From a virus: a stretch of DNA of 27,828 nt. The notes beneath the pieces are model-generated. The model worked only from the letters and a program-made list of their open reading frames with translations. It ran no database searches and was not told where the DNA came from. The translations under genes were made by a program, and so were the position numbers. Positions within the stretch are counted from its first letter, which is position 1; each line of letters opens with the position of its first letter. Shown piece after piece: positions 8,167 to 17,124 of this stretch. Where the stretch lies: positions 1 through 27,828 of IMG/VR virus record IMGVR_UViG_3300006802_000425; one strand, written 5' to 3'.

Positions 8167-9585
8167 TTATACAACAAAAGATCTCTTTTCAAATTCATAT
8201 GCTATTCTAACAATACCATCTGCTCCATTAGCACCATTATGATATGTAGTTGTAGTACCATCTGATGCATAACGCCCAGCGTGTGCTCCTTGCCCACCGT
8301 ACCCATATATTGTTGCTGCTGAAGGAGTACTTGCTCTTGTATTATTATCACCACCATTACCACCACGGGCCAAATATTCAGTAGCATAACCTGGATAATT
8401 TATCCAAACTAATTTGCCGGCGCCACCATTAGGGCCGGCCGGCAGACTTGAGGACATCCAATTTGAAGTATTATAATTACCATTACCGCCTGCCCCAGCG
8501 CCACTTCCGCCAACAGCATTAAATCTAGTTGTTGGTGCTGGATCACCTGATATAACTACAGCATTACCACCATCATATACTGTACCATCACCACCGGCAT
8601 TCAATGCTCTTTTACCATAATTGTTAAAGATATAAGCAGCAATTGTATATGAACTTGTCCGCCAGGTTGAACCATCCCAATATAGAATTGAAGGAGTATC
8701 TGTTAACCATTGGTCATATTGTGTAGGAGACGGCGGGGGTGTGGAACTTGGGCCATATGTATTAGCAGACCAACTACTAAATGTACTACTACCACCACCA
8801 CCATTTATAAATCCTGCGGTTGGAGCAATATTCCAACTACCACCTTCGCCTCCGCCGGCGGCTGAATAACCTTTAAAGGAACTAGCAGTACCATATTTTG
8901 TTAGATTATTACCGCCATTACCTATCACTATCGGATAATTTGTGGTAGTATATGATGTAGCAGAAAGATTAGCATGTGTTATAACCCCTCCGGCCCCACC
9001 GCCACCACTTTGCAAACTCCAAGTATTAAATGCTGCACCAAAAACTTCTTGGAATCTTTTACTACCACCGCCCATTCCGCCTGCACCTACTATGTAAGAA
9101 TATACAGTACCACTACCAACAGCATTTACAGTGAATGTTCCATTGCTTATAAATTCATGCTGTCTCCAACCATTGGTATCAGTAATAGTACCGCCTGTTG
9201 CTACCAACGTTGGGGCTGGAGTAATAACAATATTACTACTTGTTGATAATTCAATATTGGCTGTTGTTGTAATATTAGCATAAAATTCTACATTAGTATT
9301 ACTATAATTTGCATTAGTGACTAAAGTTTTTGTAAAAGTAGCATTACCATTACCATCTGTTACTATTGTACCTGTAATATTACCATCTGTAAAATCACTT
9401 TCTTGCACATTTATTAAATTATAATTCAATGTTACACTTGGATAATTACCAGTAATATAAAAATTAACAGTATCGGCATTTGCTACAGAAGCACTGATAG
9501 AAACATTTGGTTGAAAATGCCAATCACCACTAGTTGTTGCACCTAAAGTAACAACAGGTTTGAAGAATCCAAATCTATTACTCAT
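8167..9585 (-). CDS. Glycine-rich tail fibre protein
   Basis: The 472-residue protein has an Ig-like beta-rich N-terminal part (about 10-130, with TVNFYITGNYPSVTLNYNLI) and a linker. A long glycine-rich domain follows (AGGMGGGSKRF, SGGGGAGGVITH, NGGGGSSTFSS, GGSGAGAGGNGNY, GGNGGD) and ends GADGIVRIAYEF, the usual end of phage glycine-rich fibre domains. A proline-rich insert (SSTPPPSPTQYDQWLTDTP, then ILYWDGSTW) resembles linkers in other tail fibres. The glycine-rich domain typically forms a polyglycine-sandwich tip that binds host surface structures. Several Gly-run segments are likely recombination points. A candidate promoter follows its stop. Confidence 0.75.
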   Translation of the reverse strand: MSNRFGFFKPVVTLGATTSGDWHFQPNVSISASVANADTVNFYITGNYPSVTLNYNLINVQESDFTDGNITGTIVTDGNGNATFTKTLVTNANYSNTNVEFYANITTTANIELSTSSNIVITPAPTLVATGGTITDTNGWRQHEFISNGTFTVNAVGSGTVYSYIVGAGGMGGGSKRFQEVFGAAFNTWSLQSGGGGAGGVITHANLSATSYTTTNYPIVIGNGGNNLTKYGTASSFKGYSAAGGGEGGSWNIAPTAGFINGGGGSSTFSSWSANTYGPSSTPPPSPTQYDQWLTDTPSILYWDGSTWRTSSYTIAAYIFNNYGKRALNAGGDGTVYDGGNAVVISGDPAPTTRFNAVGGSGAGAGGNGNYNTSNWMSSSLPAGPNGGAGKLVWINYPGYATEYLARGGNGGDNNTRASTPSAATIYGYGGQGAHAGRYASDGTTTTYHNGANGADGIVRIAYEFEKRSFVV

Positions 9586-9588
9586 TGT

Positions 9589-12500
9589 TTATCCTGCCAA
9601 ATATATACACGCTATTTGTTTTACTTCACTTGCGGTGTTGAATGTAGCAGACTCTCTGGCTTTAGCAACTGTGATACTTCTCATAATATCATCTGCTTGC
9701 TTCATACCTTTACCTGCTGTGCTTGATGACACAATCAAATCACCTATCACAATATTACCATTCTCACCATTCACATTAATCTGACCTTCACCCAATGCGT
9801 TAACCACAACGGTTTTATGATCCGCCATCAAATTAGCATATTCTGGTTTTAATTGTGGCATTTTAATTGGTATTTCATTTACTATTTGTTCAACATATTC
9901 AGTCATTGGTATTGGATACCTGGTTGAATCACCAGCATATACACCTACTACACCTTTTTGATTGCTGGTATTACTAATATCAACAAGAGTTGTGGTATCA
10001 CTAATACTGCTTTTGGCAATAATTTCAACATCTACTAATATATCACCTGTACTTAATGTAGTACTGTTAGATATCACTACTTCGTGTGATCCAGTGAAAG
10101 GTAATGTTGTACCATCTACTCTTATACTGGCACCAAATTCACCAGCATAATCTTCAGTTGCTAATGTTGCCGCTCCTGGGCCTGCTTTATTATAAAAGTA
10201 TCCACCAGCAGATGTAGATGCTGCTACATTACTGAATGCTAATGTGCCTACCACACTCCAAGCATTTGATGGTTGTGACTCAGCAATAGCCCAATCTACA
10301 TTACCATATGCTGCAACACCATAATATGTATCTGCTGCACCTACAACTAATGCTGTTTCTTGTGCAGCACCAAACAAACCTGCGGCCGCACTGGATACAT
10401 TACTGAATCCTGTTACAGCACCTGGTATTCCAACAAGATTAGCACCAACACCTAAACCAAATGTTAAACCACTTGTTGTAGCAAATGTACCACTTGCTAA
10501 TCTATCTACCGCTATATTACCTGCTAATATCTTATTAGAAGTTATTGTATTAGCGGCAATTTTATCACCAGTCACAGCAAGTGCATCAAGTTTAGCTGTT
10601 GTGACAGCAAGAGCATCAAGTTTAGCGGTTGTGACAGCAAGTGAATCAAGTTTAGCAGTTGTTACAGCAAGTGCATCAAGTTTAGCAGTTGTGACTTGAA
10701 GCGCACCTATTTTATCTGCGGTAATAGCGTTAGCAATAATTTTATCTGATGTTACACTGTTAGTTTGTAGTTTAGGTGTGCTAATACTGTTATTGGCAAT
10801 ATCAGTTTCTGTAATTGGCAATATCGCGGCATTAGCAAGTTCTAATTCTATATTAGCAACATCATCAGTTATTATGCTAACATTTGTTTCTATGTTACTA
10901 ATATCAGCATAGATAGCATCAACATTGGCAGTAATATTAGCAAATTCTTCTTGTGCTATAAGATCAGGAATGTCAATCATTCTTGCGAGGATTACTCCAT
11001 TAGCAAATCCTCTTACTGAAGAATTTGCTATTGCACGATCTTTAATAACTGCTGTTTCATAATTGTTTTTACTATTTGGCACACCGTTTGGTAATGGTGG
11101 TGATTTTTGCAATACAATTTCATGATCGTATATTGCGTCATCATATTCTAATAGTATTAGTTTTGCTGTTAGTGTGCCATCCTGACCTTCTTGTTCATCT
11201 ATTCGTACTACTCTAAACAGATCCGCATCATATCCATACACGGCATTGGTTAGTTTAACAATATCACCAACATCACACTGTAATGCACTATAATCTGCTA
11301 CAAAAGTGATCACTGTACCAAAACGACTTTGGCGTAAATCTATATTAGCCAAGTTCTTAACGCGGCTGTTATCATTTACTAAGTCATAGCGTACTGTGAG
11401 TTTATTATCAGGCTCATTAGGATTGCGTGATCCACTTGGTATGCTGATATGAACCACATCTGTTTGGTCTTTTTGATTGTATTGCGGATGTTCTGCTTCT
11501 ATAGTATTATATAAACTGTATAACTCTGTTGAAGTGATATCAAACGCACTAATAATATTGTCATCATTGAATACGAATGCATTGGCTTTCTCGCCTGCTG
11601 TTGCGGCTCTATTTGGTACAAATGCAAACTTACCTATTTTAGGGTTGTATGTAAACCAAGTGGCACAACTTTGACATATTGCATCAATATTTCTTTTAAC
11701 AGATTGATATGTACTTAATATACCATCTATACGCCATTGATCCTGTGGTTGGTCGGTGTCATCCCACGGTGTATAATCAACTTGAGTATTAGCATAATCA
11801 TATACTTCTGCTAAACTTACTGTATCAAAATCTACGCCTGCTGTTAAACCAGCACCATATATGGGGTTAGTTAGATAATCATATAATACATTTGCTGGAT
11901 TATATAAGTTGTTGGCAATATCAAAACTCATTGTACCTAAACCAACTAAGTTATTACCAGCATCATAATCCATACTAACAACAGCATAGACTAAGTTTGC
12001 CATACTGGCACCATCTGTGGCTAACACAGGTGCTACTGTATTTGCGGCGACTTTATTAGTAGGTGGATATATTTGATTTACATTACTGGTTGCATTACCT
12101 GCATACACATGCACTCTTAATTTGCCAGCAATATTGCTATCAGTATTGCCATCAGCATCAGTTGCTACAGTGACACTACCGTTATTGTCAATAGTTAATA
12201 TTTCATCATTTCTATAAACTTGATTTATTGTATATGTTGGATTATTATATTGTACTTGCTCACTTAATACCAATACATATGTCATTGTTTGATTATTAGC
12301 ACTGATATTAGCGTGTGTTACAATACCTGAAGTTACAACATTACCATAAAACACTGGGATCTTATTATCTGTTGCTGGTGGCAATTGAATACGCACACCT
12401 GGATCGTTTTGTGCTTGGCTTGTTGCTCTATACGCATCAGGAGCCATACTTTTAGAAATAACTCTTGCTGTTGCTAATGCTACACCCGCACTAACAACTG

Positions 12501-12609
12501 CTACAGCAAATCCTAATCCTGTATTAATAGCGGCCGCCGCTGCCGCGGCATACCCAACTCCAGTTACAGCACCAACAATAGCAGCACCTATAGCACTAAA
12601 AATTGGCAT
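9589..12609 (-). CDS. Tail tip attachment protein (J-like)
   Basis: The 1006-residue protein is the central tail-tip and host-contact protein by size and position. It opens with an Ala/Gly-rich hydrophobic segment (AAIVGAVTGVGYAAAAAAAI). A phage-tail domain follows: YDYLTNPIYGAGLTAGVDFD matches the LLTNPxYG motif, then SVKRNIDAICQSCATWFTYN. Around 560-720 it is dominated by Asn/Asp/Ile-rich coil with tandem 10-residue units (LAVTTAKLDA, about residues 640-679) before KIAANTITSNKILAGNIAVD, the sort of triple-stranded stalk seen in J-type proteins. The C-terminal 280 residues are a glycine-rich, beta-type variable region probably contacting receptor or fibre. It lies 3 bp upstream of the fibre gene. 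Confidence 0.8.
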   Translation of the reverse strand: MPIFSAIGAAIVGAVTGVGYAAAAAAAINTGLGFAVAVVSAGVALATARVISKSMAPDAYRATSQAQNDPGVRIQLPPATDNKIPVFYGNVVTSGIVTHANISANNQTMTYVLVLSEQVQYNNPTYTINQVYRNDEILTIDNNGSVTVATDADGNTDSNIAGKLRVHVYAGNATSNVNQIYPPTNKVAANTVAPVLATDGASMANLVYAVVSMDYDAGNNLVGLGTMSFDIANNLYNPANVLYDYLTNPIYGAGLTAGVDFDTVSLAEVYDYANTQVDYTPWDDTDQPQDQWRIDGILSTYQSVKRNIDAICQSCATWFTYNPKIGKFAFVPNRAATAGEKANAFVFNDDNIISAFDITSTELYSLYNTIEAEHPQYNQKDQTDVVHISIPSGSRNPNEPDNKLTVRYDLVNDNSRVKNLANIDLRQSRFGTVITFVADYSALQCDVGDIVKLTNAVYGYDADLFRVVRIDEQEGQDGTLTAKLILLEYDDAIYDHEIVLQKSPPLPNGVPNSKNNYETAVIKDRAIANSSVRGFANGVILARMIDIPDLIAQEEFANITANVDAIYADISNIETNVSIITDDVANIELELANAAILPITETDIANNSISTPKLQTNSVTSDKIIANAITADKIGALQVTTAKLDALAVTTAKLDSLAVTTAKLDALAVTTAKLDALAVTGDKIAANTITSNKILAGNIAVDRLASGTFATTSGLTFGLGVGANLVGIPGAVTGFSNVSSAAAGLFGAAQETALVVGAADTYYGVAAYGNVDWAIAESQPSNAWSVVGTLAFSNVAASTSAGGYFYNKAGPGAATLATEDYAGEFGASIRVDGTTLPFTGSHEVVISNSTTLSTGDILVDVEIIAKSSISDTTTLVDISNTSNQKGVVGVYAGDSTRYPIPMTEYVEQIVNEIPIKMPQLKPEYANLMADHKTVVVNALGEGQINVNGENGNIVIGDLIVSSSTAGKGMKQADDIMRSITVAKARESATFNTASEVKQIACIYLAG
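10574..10693 (-). repeat. Tandem 30-bp repeats, four units, in the J-like gene
   Basis: Four consecutive 30-bp units (10574-10603, 10604-10633, 10634-10663, 10664-10693) differ at only a few positions and each encodes LAVTTAKLDA-type peptide. Degenerate units flank them. They probably lengthen a stalk and could vary in number between relatives. Confidence 0.9.
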
Positions 12610-13068
12610 CTACACACCCTCATACACATAATTTGTTTCAATAGTTCTCCAACCACGCTTTTCTAACTTTAAGTCTGGTGAATTTACCATTGTTGTGAGC
12701 ACAATTTCTTGCACGACATTTTCTTCTCGTAATCTTTTACCTATTTTTAAGTATTCTTGTAATAGTCTATAACCCATAGAGGTGTTTCTACACTCCTCTT
12801 CTACCCACCATGCTGTTTCTCGCAGTGTTACTATATGTGGCATCCAAATATCTGGAACCATATTAGCAATAAGCAATCCGCCCAATCCTTCATCAACCTC
12901 ACCAACCAACACCAAGTGACGCATCATAAAGTTGGCTAATAGTGTTTTGACACGATGTTCATCATAAATGGGCTCTTCAAAACAAGTTAATGGCGTAGCA
13001 TTAGCATAATTTTTGAGCATACGGATCAATTCATCCAAATCTTCTAATGTTGCGTGTCTTATCTGCAT
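12610..13068 (-). CDS. GNAT-like acetyltransferase domain protein in the tail operon
   Basis: From ATG at 13068 the product is 152 residues. This start is preferred over 13098 because it forms a TAATG junction with the upstream gene, the pattern at neighbouring genes. The sequence begins IRHATLEDLDELIRMLKNY, the usual GNAT first strand and helix. It continues with ETAWWVEEECRNTSMGYRLL (84-103), the region of the acetyl-CoA motif, and ends LKLEKRGWRTIETNYVYEGV, a typical final GNAT unit. The (Q/R)xxGx(G/A) pyrophosphate loop is reduced to RNTSMG, so activity is uncertain. It might modify a tail or host protein, or be a structural derivative. Confidence 0.65.
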   Translation of the reverse strand: MQIRHATLEDLDELIRMLKNYANATPLTCFEEPIYDEHRVKTLLANFMMRHLVLVGEVDEGLGGLLIANMVPDIWMPHIVTLRETAWWVEEECRNTSMGYRLLQEYLKIGKRLREENVVQEIVLTTMVNSPDLKLEKRGWRTIETNYVYEGV

Positions 13069-13709
13069 TATCTCATTTCTTCCAATACTAATTCCCAATC
13101 ACTTAATCCATTGCCAGTTGTACTACCAACACCACCGGTGGCACCCATTGGGCGTCCAAAATCAAAACTGGTATTGTGTAAATCTATAATTCTGTCAAAA
13201 CTGGTATCACCCGGATAGAACTTTTCTCTATCACTAGCACTTGTTCTTTGTCCATTAATTCTATTGTCTAACACTTTGTTAATACTTGCGGCAGTGATTG
13301 TAACAGTGTTGGTTAGTTTACCTTTAATAATATCGATATCTTCTGTGATAGTATAATTTGTTATTACACCCTTGAAGCGTTGATATCTTGTTGTAGCACG
13401 ATAGTCTTCATCAAAGAATACTCTCCATATTACTACTTCACCGCCTTTAATAGTTGCTTCTAATACGCTGTATATTACAGCATATGGAATACCACTTAGG
13501 CTAATTGATATATCACCATCATTTGCTTTTAGGTCTTCGCCCATTGCTGTAACACTTAAGAACGCACCCATTGAAGCATAAGTCACATTGCCTACAGTAA
13601 TTGGACTAAAACTTGTGCAGATATTATATGTTACAGTATCCACAGTAATGTCCATCAATATAGCATTACGCACAGTATCTTGTTGTAGTGCTGGAATATT
13701 AGTACTCAT
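13068..13709 (-). CDS. Tail-tip hub protein, DUF2163/gpL-like
   Basis: The 213-residue protein has a beta-sandwich-like N-terminal part (ILMDITVDTVTYNICTSFSP) and FFDEDYRATTRYQRFKGVIT in the middle. A C-terminal motif VLDNRINGQRTSASDREKFY then PGDTSFDRIIDL resembles the R.N..R.s...Q...PgD.gf pattern of DUF2163-type tail proteins found between tape measure and J. These proteins form part of the baseplate hub in siphoviruses. No cysteines of an iron-sulphur cluster as in lambda gpL are evident. Neighbours are linked by TAATG junctions on both sides. Confidence 0.65.
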   Translation of the reverse strand: MSTNIPALQQDTVRNAILMDITVDTVTYNICTSFSPITVGNVTYASMGAFLSVTAMGEDLKANDGDISISLSGIPYAVIYSVLEATIKGGEVVIWRVFFDEDYRATTRYQRFKGVITNYTITEDIDIIKGKLTNTVTITAASINKVLDNRINGQRTSASDREKFYPGDTSFDRIIDLHNTSFDFGRPMGATGGVGSTTGNGLSDWELVLEEMR

Positions 13710-14362
13710 TATGCAATAACCTCAATTAATTCGAATGTGCTATCATAACTTAATCTATCATATGGTACTATTGTATAACTGGGTTTATTCATCATCTTAA
13801 CTTGCCATTTAACAGTACTACCAACTAACACACCTTCACCTGTGACAGTTGTACTGGTATCTGTAATAAATGGTCTATGTATTGGTATTGTTAAATTTGC
13901 TGTTGAACTATATGATACATCTGCTGTAACGGTATATACATATCTATAGTTGTTAGCAGGTTGTATATAATCACCTGCACGGAATAGATAGCCTGATCCT
14001 GATACAGTACTGGTATTAATATATAATTCATCACCATCTGCACCTACAATAGAAATATTGTTCAATTGTATTGCAGATATATCGCCTTGATATGCTGTAA
14101 TATAATTTAAGTTTGTATTTGTATTACCAATATCAATAGTGCTGGTTGTTGTGATATCTAATCTATCTATTTCTTCTGTTAGATTTCTATTTGTGCTGTA
14201 CTTTAATCCATCGTGCATTTTAACACTGAACCTATACGGAACAGCACTGGCTATTTCAGCAGTTTTAATACGACCACTGCGGCTTATAGTTTGAGCAGCA
14301 ACTTTATTTCTTTTAATGCTTATATTTTGAGCATTATCAACTATAGTTTGTAATCCACTCAT
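13709..14362 (-). CDS. Tail-tip structural protein
   Basis: The 217-residue protein directly follows the tape measure, where distal-tail and tip-complex components are encoded. The first 60 residues contain ISIKRNKVAAQTISRSGRI and YRFSVKMHDGLKYSTNRNL. The rest is beta-rich with many Thr, Asn and Tyr (DYIQPANNYRYVYTVTADVS). It ends TIVPYDRLSYDSTFELIEVI. It has no signal peptide or membrane segment. It may play the role of lambda gpM or a distal tail protein; I do not recognise the family with certainty. It shares TAATG junctions with both neighbours. Confidence 0.65.
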   Translation of the reverse strand: MSGLQTIVDNAQNISIKRNKVAAQTISRSGRIKTAEIASAVPYRFSVKMHDGLKYSTNRNLTEEIDRLDITTTSTIDIGNTNTNLNYITAYQGDISAIQLNNISIVGADGDELYINTSTVSGSGYLFRAGDYIQPANNYRYVYTVTADVSYSSTANLTIPIHRPFITDTSTTVTGEGVLVGSTVKWQVKMMNKPSYTIVPYDRLSYDSTFELIEVIA

Positions 14363-16371
14363 TATACATATCTCCTTGAGCCGTATCTAGTTAAATTGTA
14401 TATAAATTCTGGATCCTGGGAAAGTGTTTCCTTAAAGGATCTAGAATCAATTGCATTTATATTGTATGTAACATAAGTTTGACCGCCTAACATTGCTTCT
14501 GTATCAGCAGTGCTTGTGACTCTTGCTGGCCCACTTACAATTTCTGGGCCCGACTCCCCGGCGATTCCGAACTTGCCACTTGGAATAAATCCTCCATTAG
14601 CAAAGAATCCGCTAAACAAACTGGTAATTAAACCAGCACCACCGGCTGCACTTGCAGGATTAAATAATGCTAAGAACAATTTATTTGCCTGCATCTTGAT
14701 AATTTCGGCCATTATTGACTTGAATAAATCTTTGAAACTGAGTTTTCCTGTTTCAGCAAATTTAACAAAAGCATTGCTCCAGCCATTTGTCATTTCATCA
14801 AATAATCTTTTACCATATGAAGCAGTATCATTAACTTGATCTCTTAGTGTATTAAAACCATTGGTAAATGCTTGAACAAATGGATTTACTACTGTTTCGG
14901 GTTCATCCCCGCCCGGTGTTGGTAATGGAATTGGATTATTACGCATCTTATCTAAGTTTGCTTGATATAATTCACTAAATCGATTGAAGAAGTCTGTTGC
15001 TCTTTGTTCTGCAGATATTGTACCTGATTCTCCTATGAGTGGTAAAGCATCCATCTCACCAAATAAACTTGATATTGTATCTGATAAAGCACTTCTTATA
15101 CTTTCAAAAGTAAAATCTTCAGCCTTTATTGGTTCTATTAATTGTAATGGTCCATATGCTCTTAATCCGGTAATCTTTTCTATAGTATCATTAATTTTAT
15201 TATCTAATTCAATAAGTTTGTTAACCCATTCTATTGTTTTATTAATCACGGGTTCCATTTTGTTTATGGCTAATGATACATATTTGATGATATCATCAAA
15301 TAATCCTGCTATCACTAATACTAATCCTTTACCCCTCGCTCCTAGCATCATAAAACCAATTATACCCATGGATTTGAATTCAGGTGGCAACATGTTAGCA
15401 AAACTGATTAAGTTGTTTATTGCTGTTTTTAAGAAGTTGAATATACCTTCTAGTGCAGGAGCAAATGTATCATACAATGCCGCGGCTCCTAATACTAATG
15501 TTTTAATAACATTGCCGATTGTTTCTCTAACATTGTCTAGGAATATTCCTAATCCTTCTTGATTAGTGCCTAGGCTTTCGAGTAATGTATCAAAAAATGT
15601 TTTAACACCTAATGCGCTTTCTTTGAAGAAATCACCTAATCCTAAATTGAACAATCTTGTTTTGAATACATCTAAACTATTGTTCAATTGATTCATTACA
15701 CCATCAAATGTTTGAGCATTTGCTAGTGCAGCACCGCCAAATCGTTCTTCTAATCCTTCTGTAAGTGCATTGATAATTCTTTGAGCACCTTCAGCAGTTT
15801 TACCTATATCACTGATCTGTAAGCGTGTGATTCCTAACTTTTCATTTAGGATATCATAAACTGGAATACCTCTGTCACCTAACCTTTCTAATTCTTCTAG
15901 ACCTAAACCACCAGCAGTTGTTCTGCTTACAAGTGATATGGCGGCTTCAAACGCACCTGCGGCATCTTTTGATACAGCAGCCGCATCAGCAAAAGCAGTT
16001 AATTGTTGTACAGTGGGTTCAACACCAGCACCTTTAAGTTGAATCATGCTTTCTGCAAGCATATCCATACTCATGCCAGTATTATCAGCAATAGTTCTTG
16101 CCATTTCTAATGCTTTGGTGCCTCTTTCGACACTACCAAATACAACATTTAATGAATTTTGTAGTTTTTCGAACTTAGCACCAGCGGTTGCAATACCTTG
16201 AAGGCTTTTCCCAACTGCTATTACAGCACCTGCAGCAGCCGCAAGTTTAACAAACGCACCTGTAACAGCATTTGTGGCATTGCCTACACCGCCTATAGCA
16301 GTTTTTAGATCTGATAAACCTTGTTTAGCAGCACTACTATTAAGGCCTACATTAATTTTAATATCGCTCAT
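14362..16371 (-). CDS. Tape measure protein
   Basis: The 669-residue protein sets tail length and fills the tube lumen until ejection. The N-terminal region (residues 1-110) is Ala/Gly-rich, followed by a conserved tape-measure pattern (LQNSLNVVFGSVERG, then ADNTGMSMDMLAESMIQLKG and GGLGLEELERLGDRGIPVYD). A hydrophobic region near 340-365 (GIIGFMMLGARGKGLVLVIA) could insert in the host membrane. The end has ANGGFIPSGKFGIAGESGPE, a common tape-measure terminus. Scaling from lambda (853 residues for about 135 nm) suggests a tail of roughly 105 nm. It is downstream of the chaperones and its stop overlaps the next start (TAATG). Confidence 0.92.
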   Translation of the reverse strand: MSDIKINVGLNSSAAKQGLSDLKTAIGGVGNATNAVTGAFVKLAAAAGAVIAVGKSLQGIATAGAKFEKLQNSLNVVFGSVERGTKALEMARTIADNTGMSMDMLAESMIQLKGAGVEPTVQQLTAFADAAAVSKDAAGAFEAAISLVSRTTAGGLGLEELERLGDRGIPVYDILNEKLGITRLQISDIGKTAEGAQRIINALTEGLEERFGGAALANAQTFDGVMNQLNNSLDVFKTRLFNLGLGDFFKESALGVKTFFDTLLESLGTNQEGLGIFLDNVRETIGNVIKTLVLGAAALYDTFAPALEGIFNFLKTAINNLISFANMLPPEFKSMGIIGFMMLGARGKGLVLVIAGLFDDIIKYVSLAINKMEPVINKTIEWVNKLIELDNKINDTIEKITGLRAYGPLQLIEPIKAEDFTFESIRSALSDTISSLFGEMDALPLIGESGTISAEQRATDFFNRFSELYQANLDKMRNNPIPLPTPGGDEPETVVNPFVQAFTNGFNTLRDQVNDTASYGKRLFDEMTNGWSNAFVKFAETGKLSFKDLFKSIMAEIIKMQANKLFLALFNPASAAGGAGLITSLFSGFFANGGFIPSGKFGIAGESGPEIVSGPARVTSTADTEAMLGGQTYVTYNINAIDSRSFKETLSQDPEFIYNLTRYGSRRYV

Positions 16372-16376
16372 GCTTA

Positions 16377-16862
16377 TTACCTACCTAATTCTTGTTTTAT
16401 TCTACGCAATAATTCTTTCTTAATCCATTTTTCAGTTGGCTTACTAATACCGGCTGGATTACCGCCATGGTCTCTGCGTTGTACTCCGGGCACATCAATA
16501 TAAGTTGCGTATGAGTAATCTAATGTTATTTCTTTATTTTTATATTTTGTATTGCGTCTTGCATTACCTGATACTTTACTGGTCTGTGCTTTTGCATAAA
16601 CTACAGCATCTTTTTTGACTTCTTCTAATATGTCTTCGAATCGATCAAGTTTTTTAAATGCTTTTCTAGCATTAAATTTGATAAGTTTGCGGCCGGCACC
16701 ACCAAAGAATCTAGAAACACTTCGTCCTAATGAGCCGGTCATTCTCCCTAACGATCCGGCAAGTCTAACAGCACCGGCACCTAATACTCTAGCAGTAGCG
16801 GCAACAGCGCCGGCGGCTATTCTTGCTACCCCTGCTGCTATCACTCCTACTACTTGTATCAT
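16377..16862 (-). CDS. Putative minor tail protein
   Basis: The 161-residue protein sits between the chaperones and tape measure. Residues 1-45 are an unusual Ala/Gly/Val-rich, weakly hydrophobic stretch (VVGVIAAGVARIAAGAVAAT). It is followed by basic helices (KLIKFNARKAFKKLDRFED) and a C-terminal part (SGNARRNTKYKNKEITLDY, then SYATYIDVPG) ending in a helix (TEKWIKKELLRRIKQELG). The C-terminal half recalls HK97-gp10-like tail-completion proteins, in which a tG.aR..t...v..yA.yi pattern precedes a terminal helix. The N-terminal part could be a membrane-active or tube-lumen segment. It overlaps the previous stop by 4 bp. Confidence 0.55.
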   Translation of the reverse strand: MIQVVGVIAAGVARIAAGAVAATARVLGAGAVRLAGSLGRMTGSLGRSVSRFFGGAGRKLIKFNARKAFKKLDRFEDILEEVKKDAVVYAKAQTSKVSGNARRNTKYKNKEITLDYSYATYIDVPGVQRRDHGGNPAGISKPTEKWIKKELLRRIKQELGR

Positions 16863-17074
16863 TTGCTTTTCCTTTTCTTAAATTCTTCTAGTCCTTTTTG
16901 TAAAGAGTCTGCACCATATAATTTATTTAATGCATTAATATCTTTACTATCTTTTTTATTATGATATTCTCTGATTGTAGATACAACATCAAATACCATC
17001 ATATCAAAAGTATCGGCTTCGCGTAATACTTGACTGGGTAATTTTCCATATGTTTCAGCAAGTGCATGAATCAT
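16859..17074 (-). CDS. Tail assembly chaperone, T-type domain (frameshift extension)
   Basis: From ATG at 17074 this frame encodes 71 residues beginning MIHALAETYGKLPSQVLREA, then TFDMMVFDVVSTIREYHNKK. The same frame is open upstream through VVNHPVGLHGDKTTNVIC to the GGGAAAG site at 17128-17134. It is therefore most likely translated as the C-terminal part of a G-T fusion rather than alone: reading 98 codons from 17421, then resuming at 17128, gives 187 residues. The LAETYGKLPSQVL...MMVFDV pattern fits gpT-type domains that contact the tape measure. No good ribosome-binding site was seen for independent initiation at 17074. The stop overlaps the next gene (ATGA). Confidence 0.75.
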   Translation of the reverse strand: MIHALAETYGKLPSQVLREADTFDMMVFDVVSTIREYHNKKDSKDINALNKLYGADSLQKGLEEFKKRKSK

Positions 17075-17124
17075 ACAGATTACATTTGTAGTTTTATCAC
17101 CATGTAATCCTACAGGGTGATTTA

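Noticed and set aside
8202-8387. Minus-strand ORF rich in Met, Gln and Val
   Set aside because: It is a shadow of the glycine-rich fibre gene in another frame; repeated GGN/ACC codons produce the biased composition.
10574-10693. Regular 30-bp repeats considered as CRISPR-like
   Set aside because: The units are contiguous with no spacers and encode in-frame peptide repeats.
14984-15562. 192-codon plus-strand ORF opposite the tape measure
   Set aside because: It is antisense to a clear tape measure gene. Its hydrophobic composition is what the complement of such a gene gives, and there is no ribosome-binding site.
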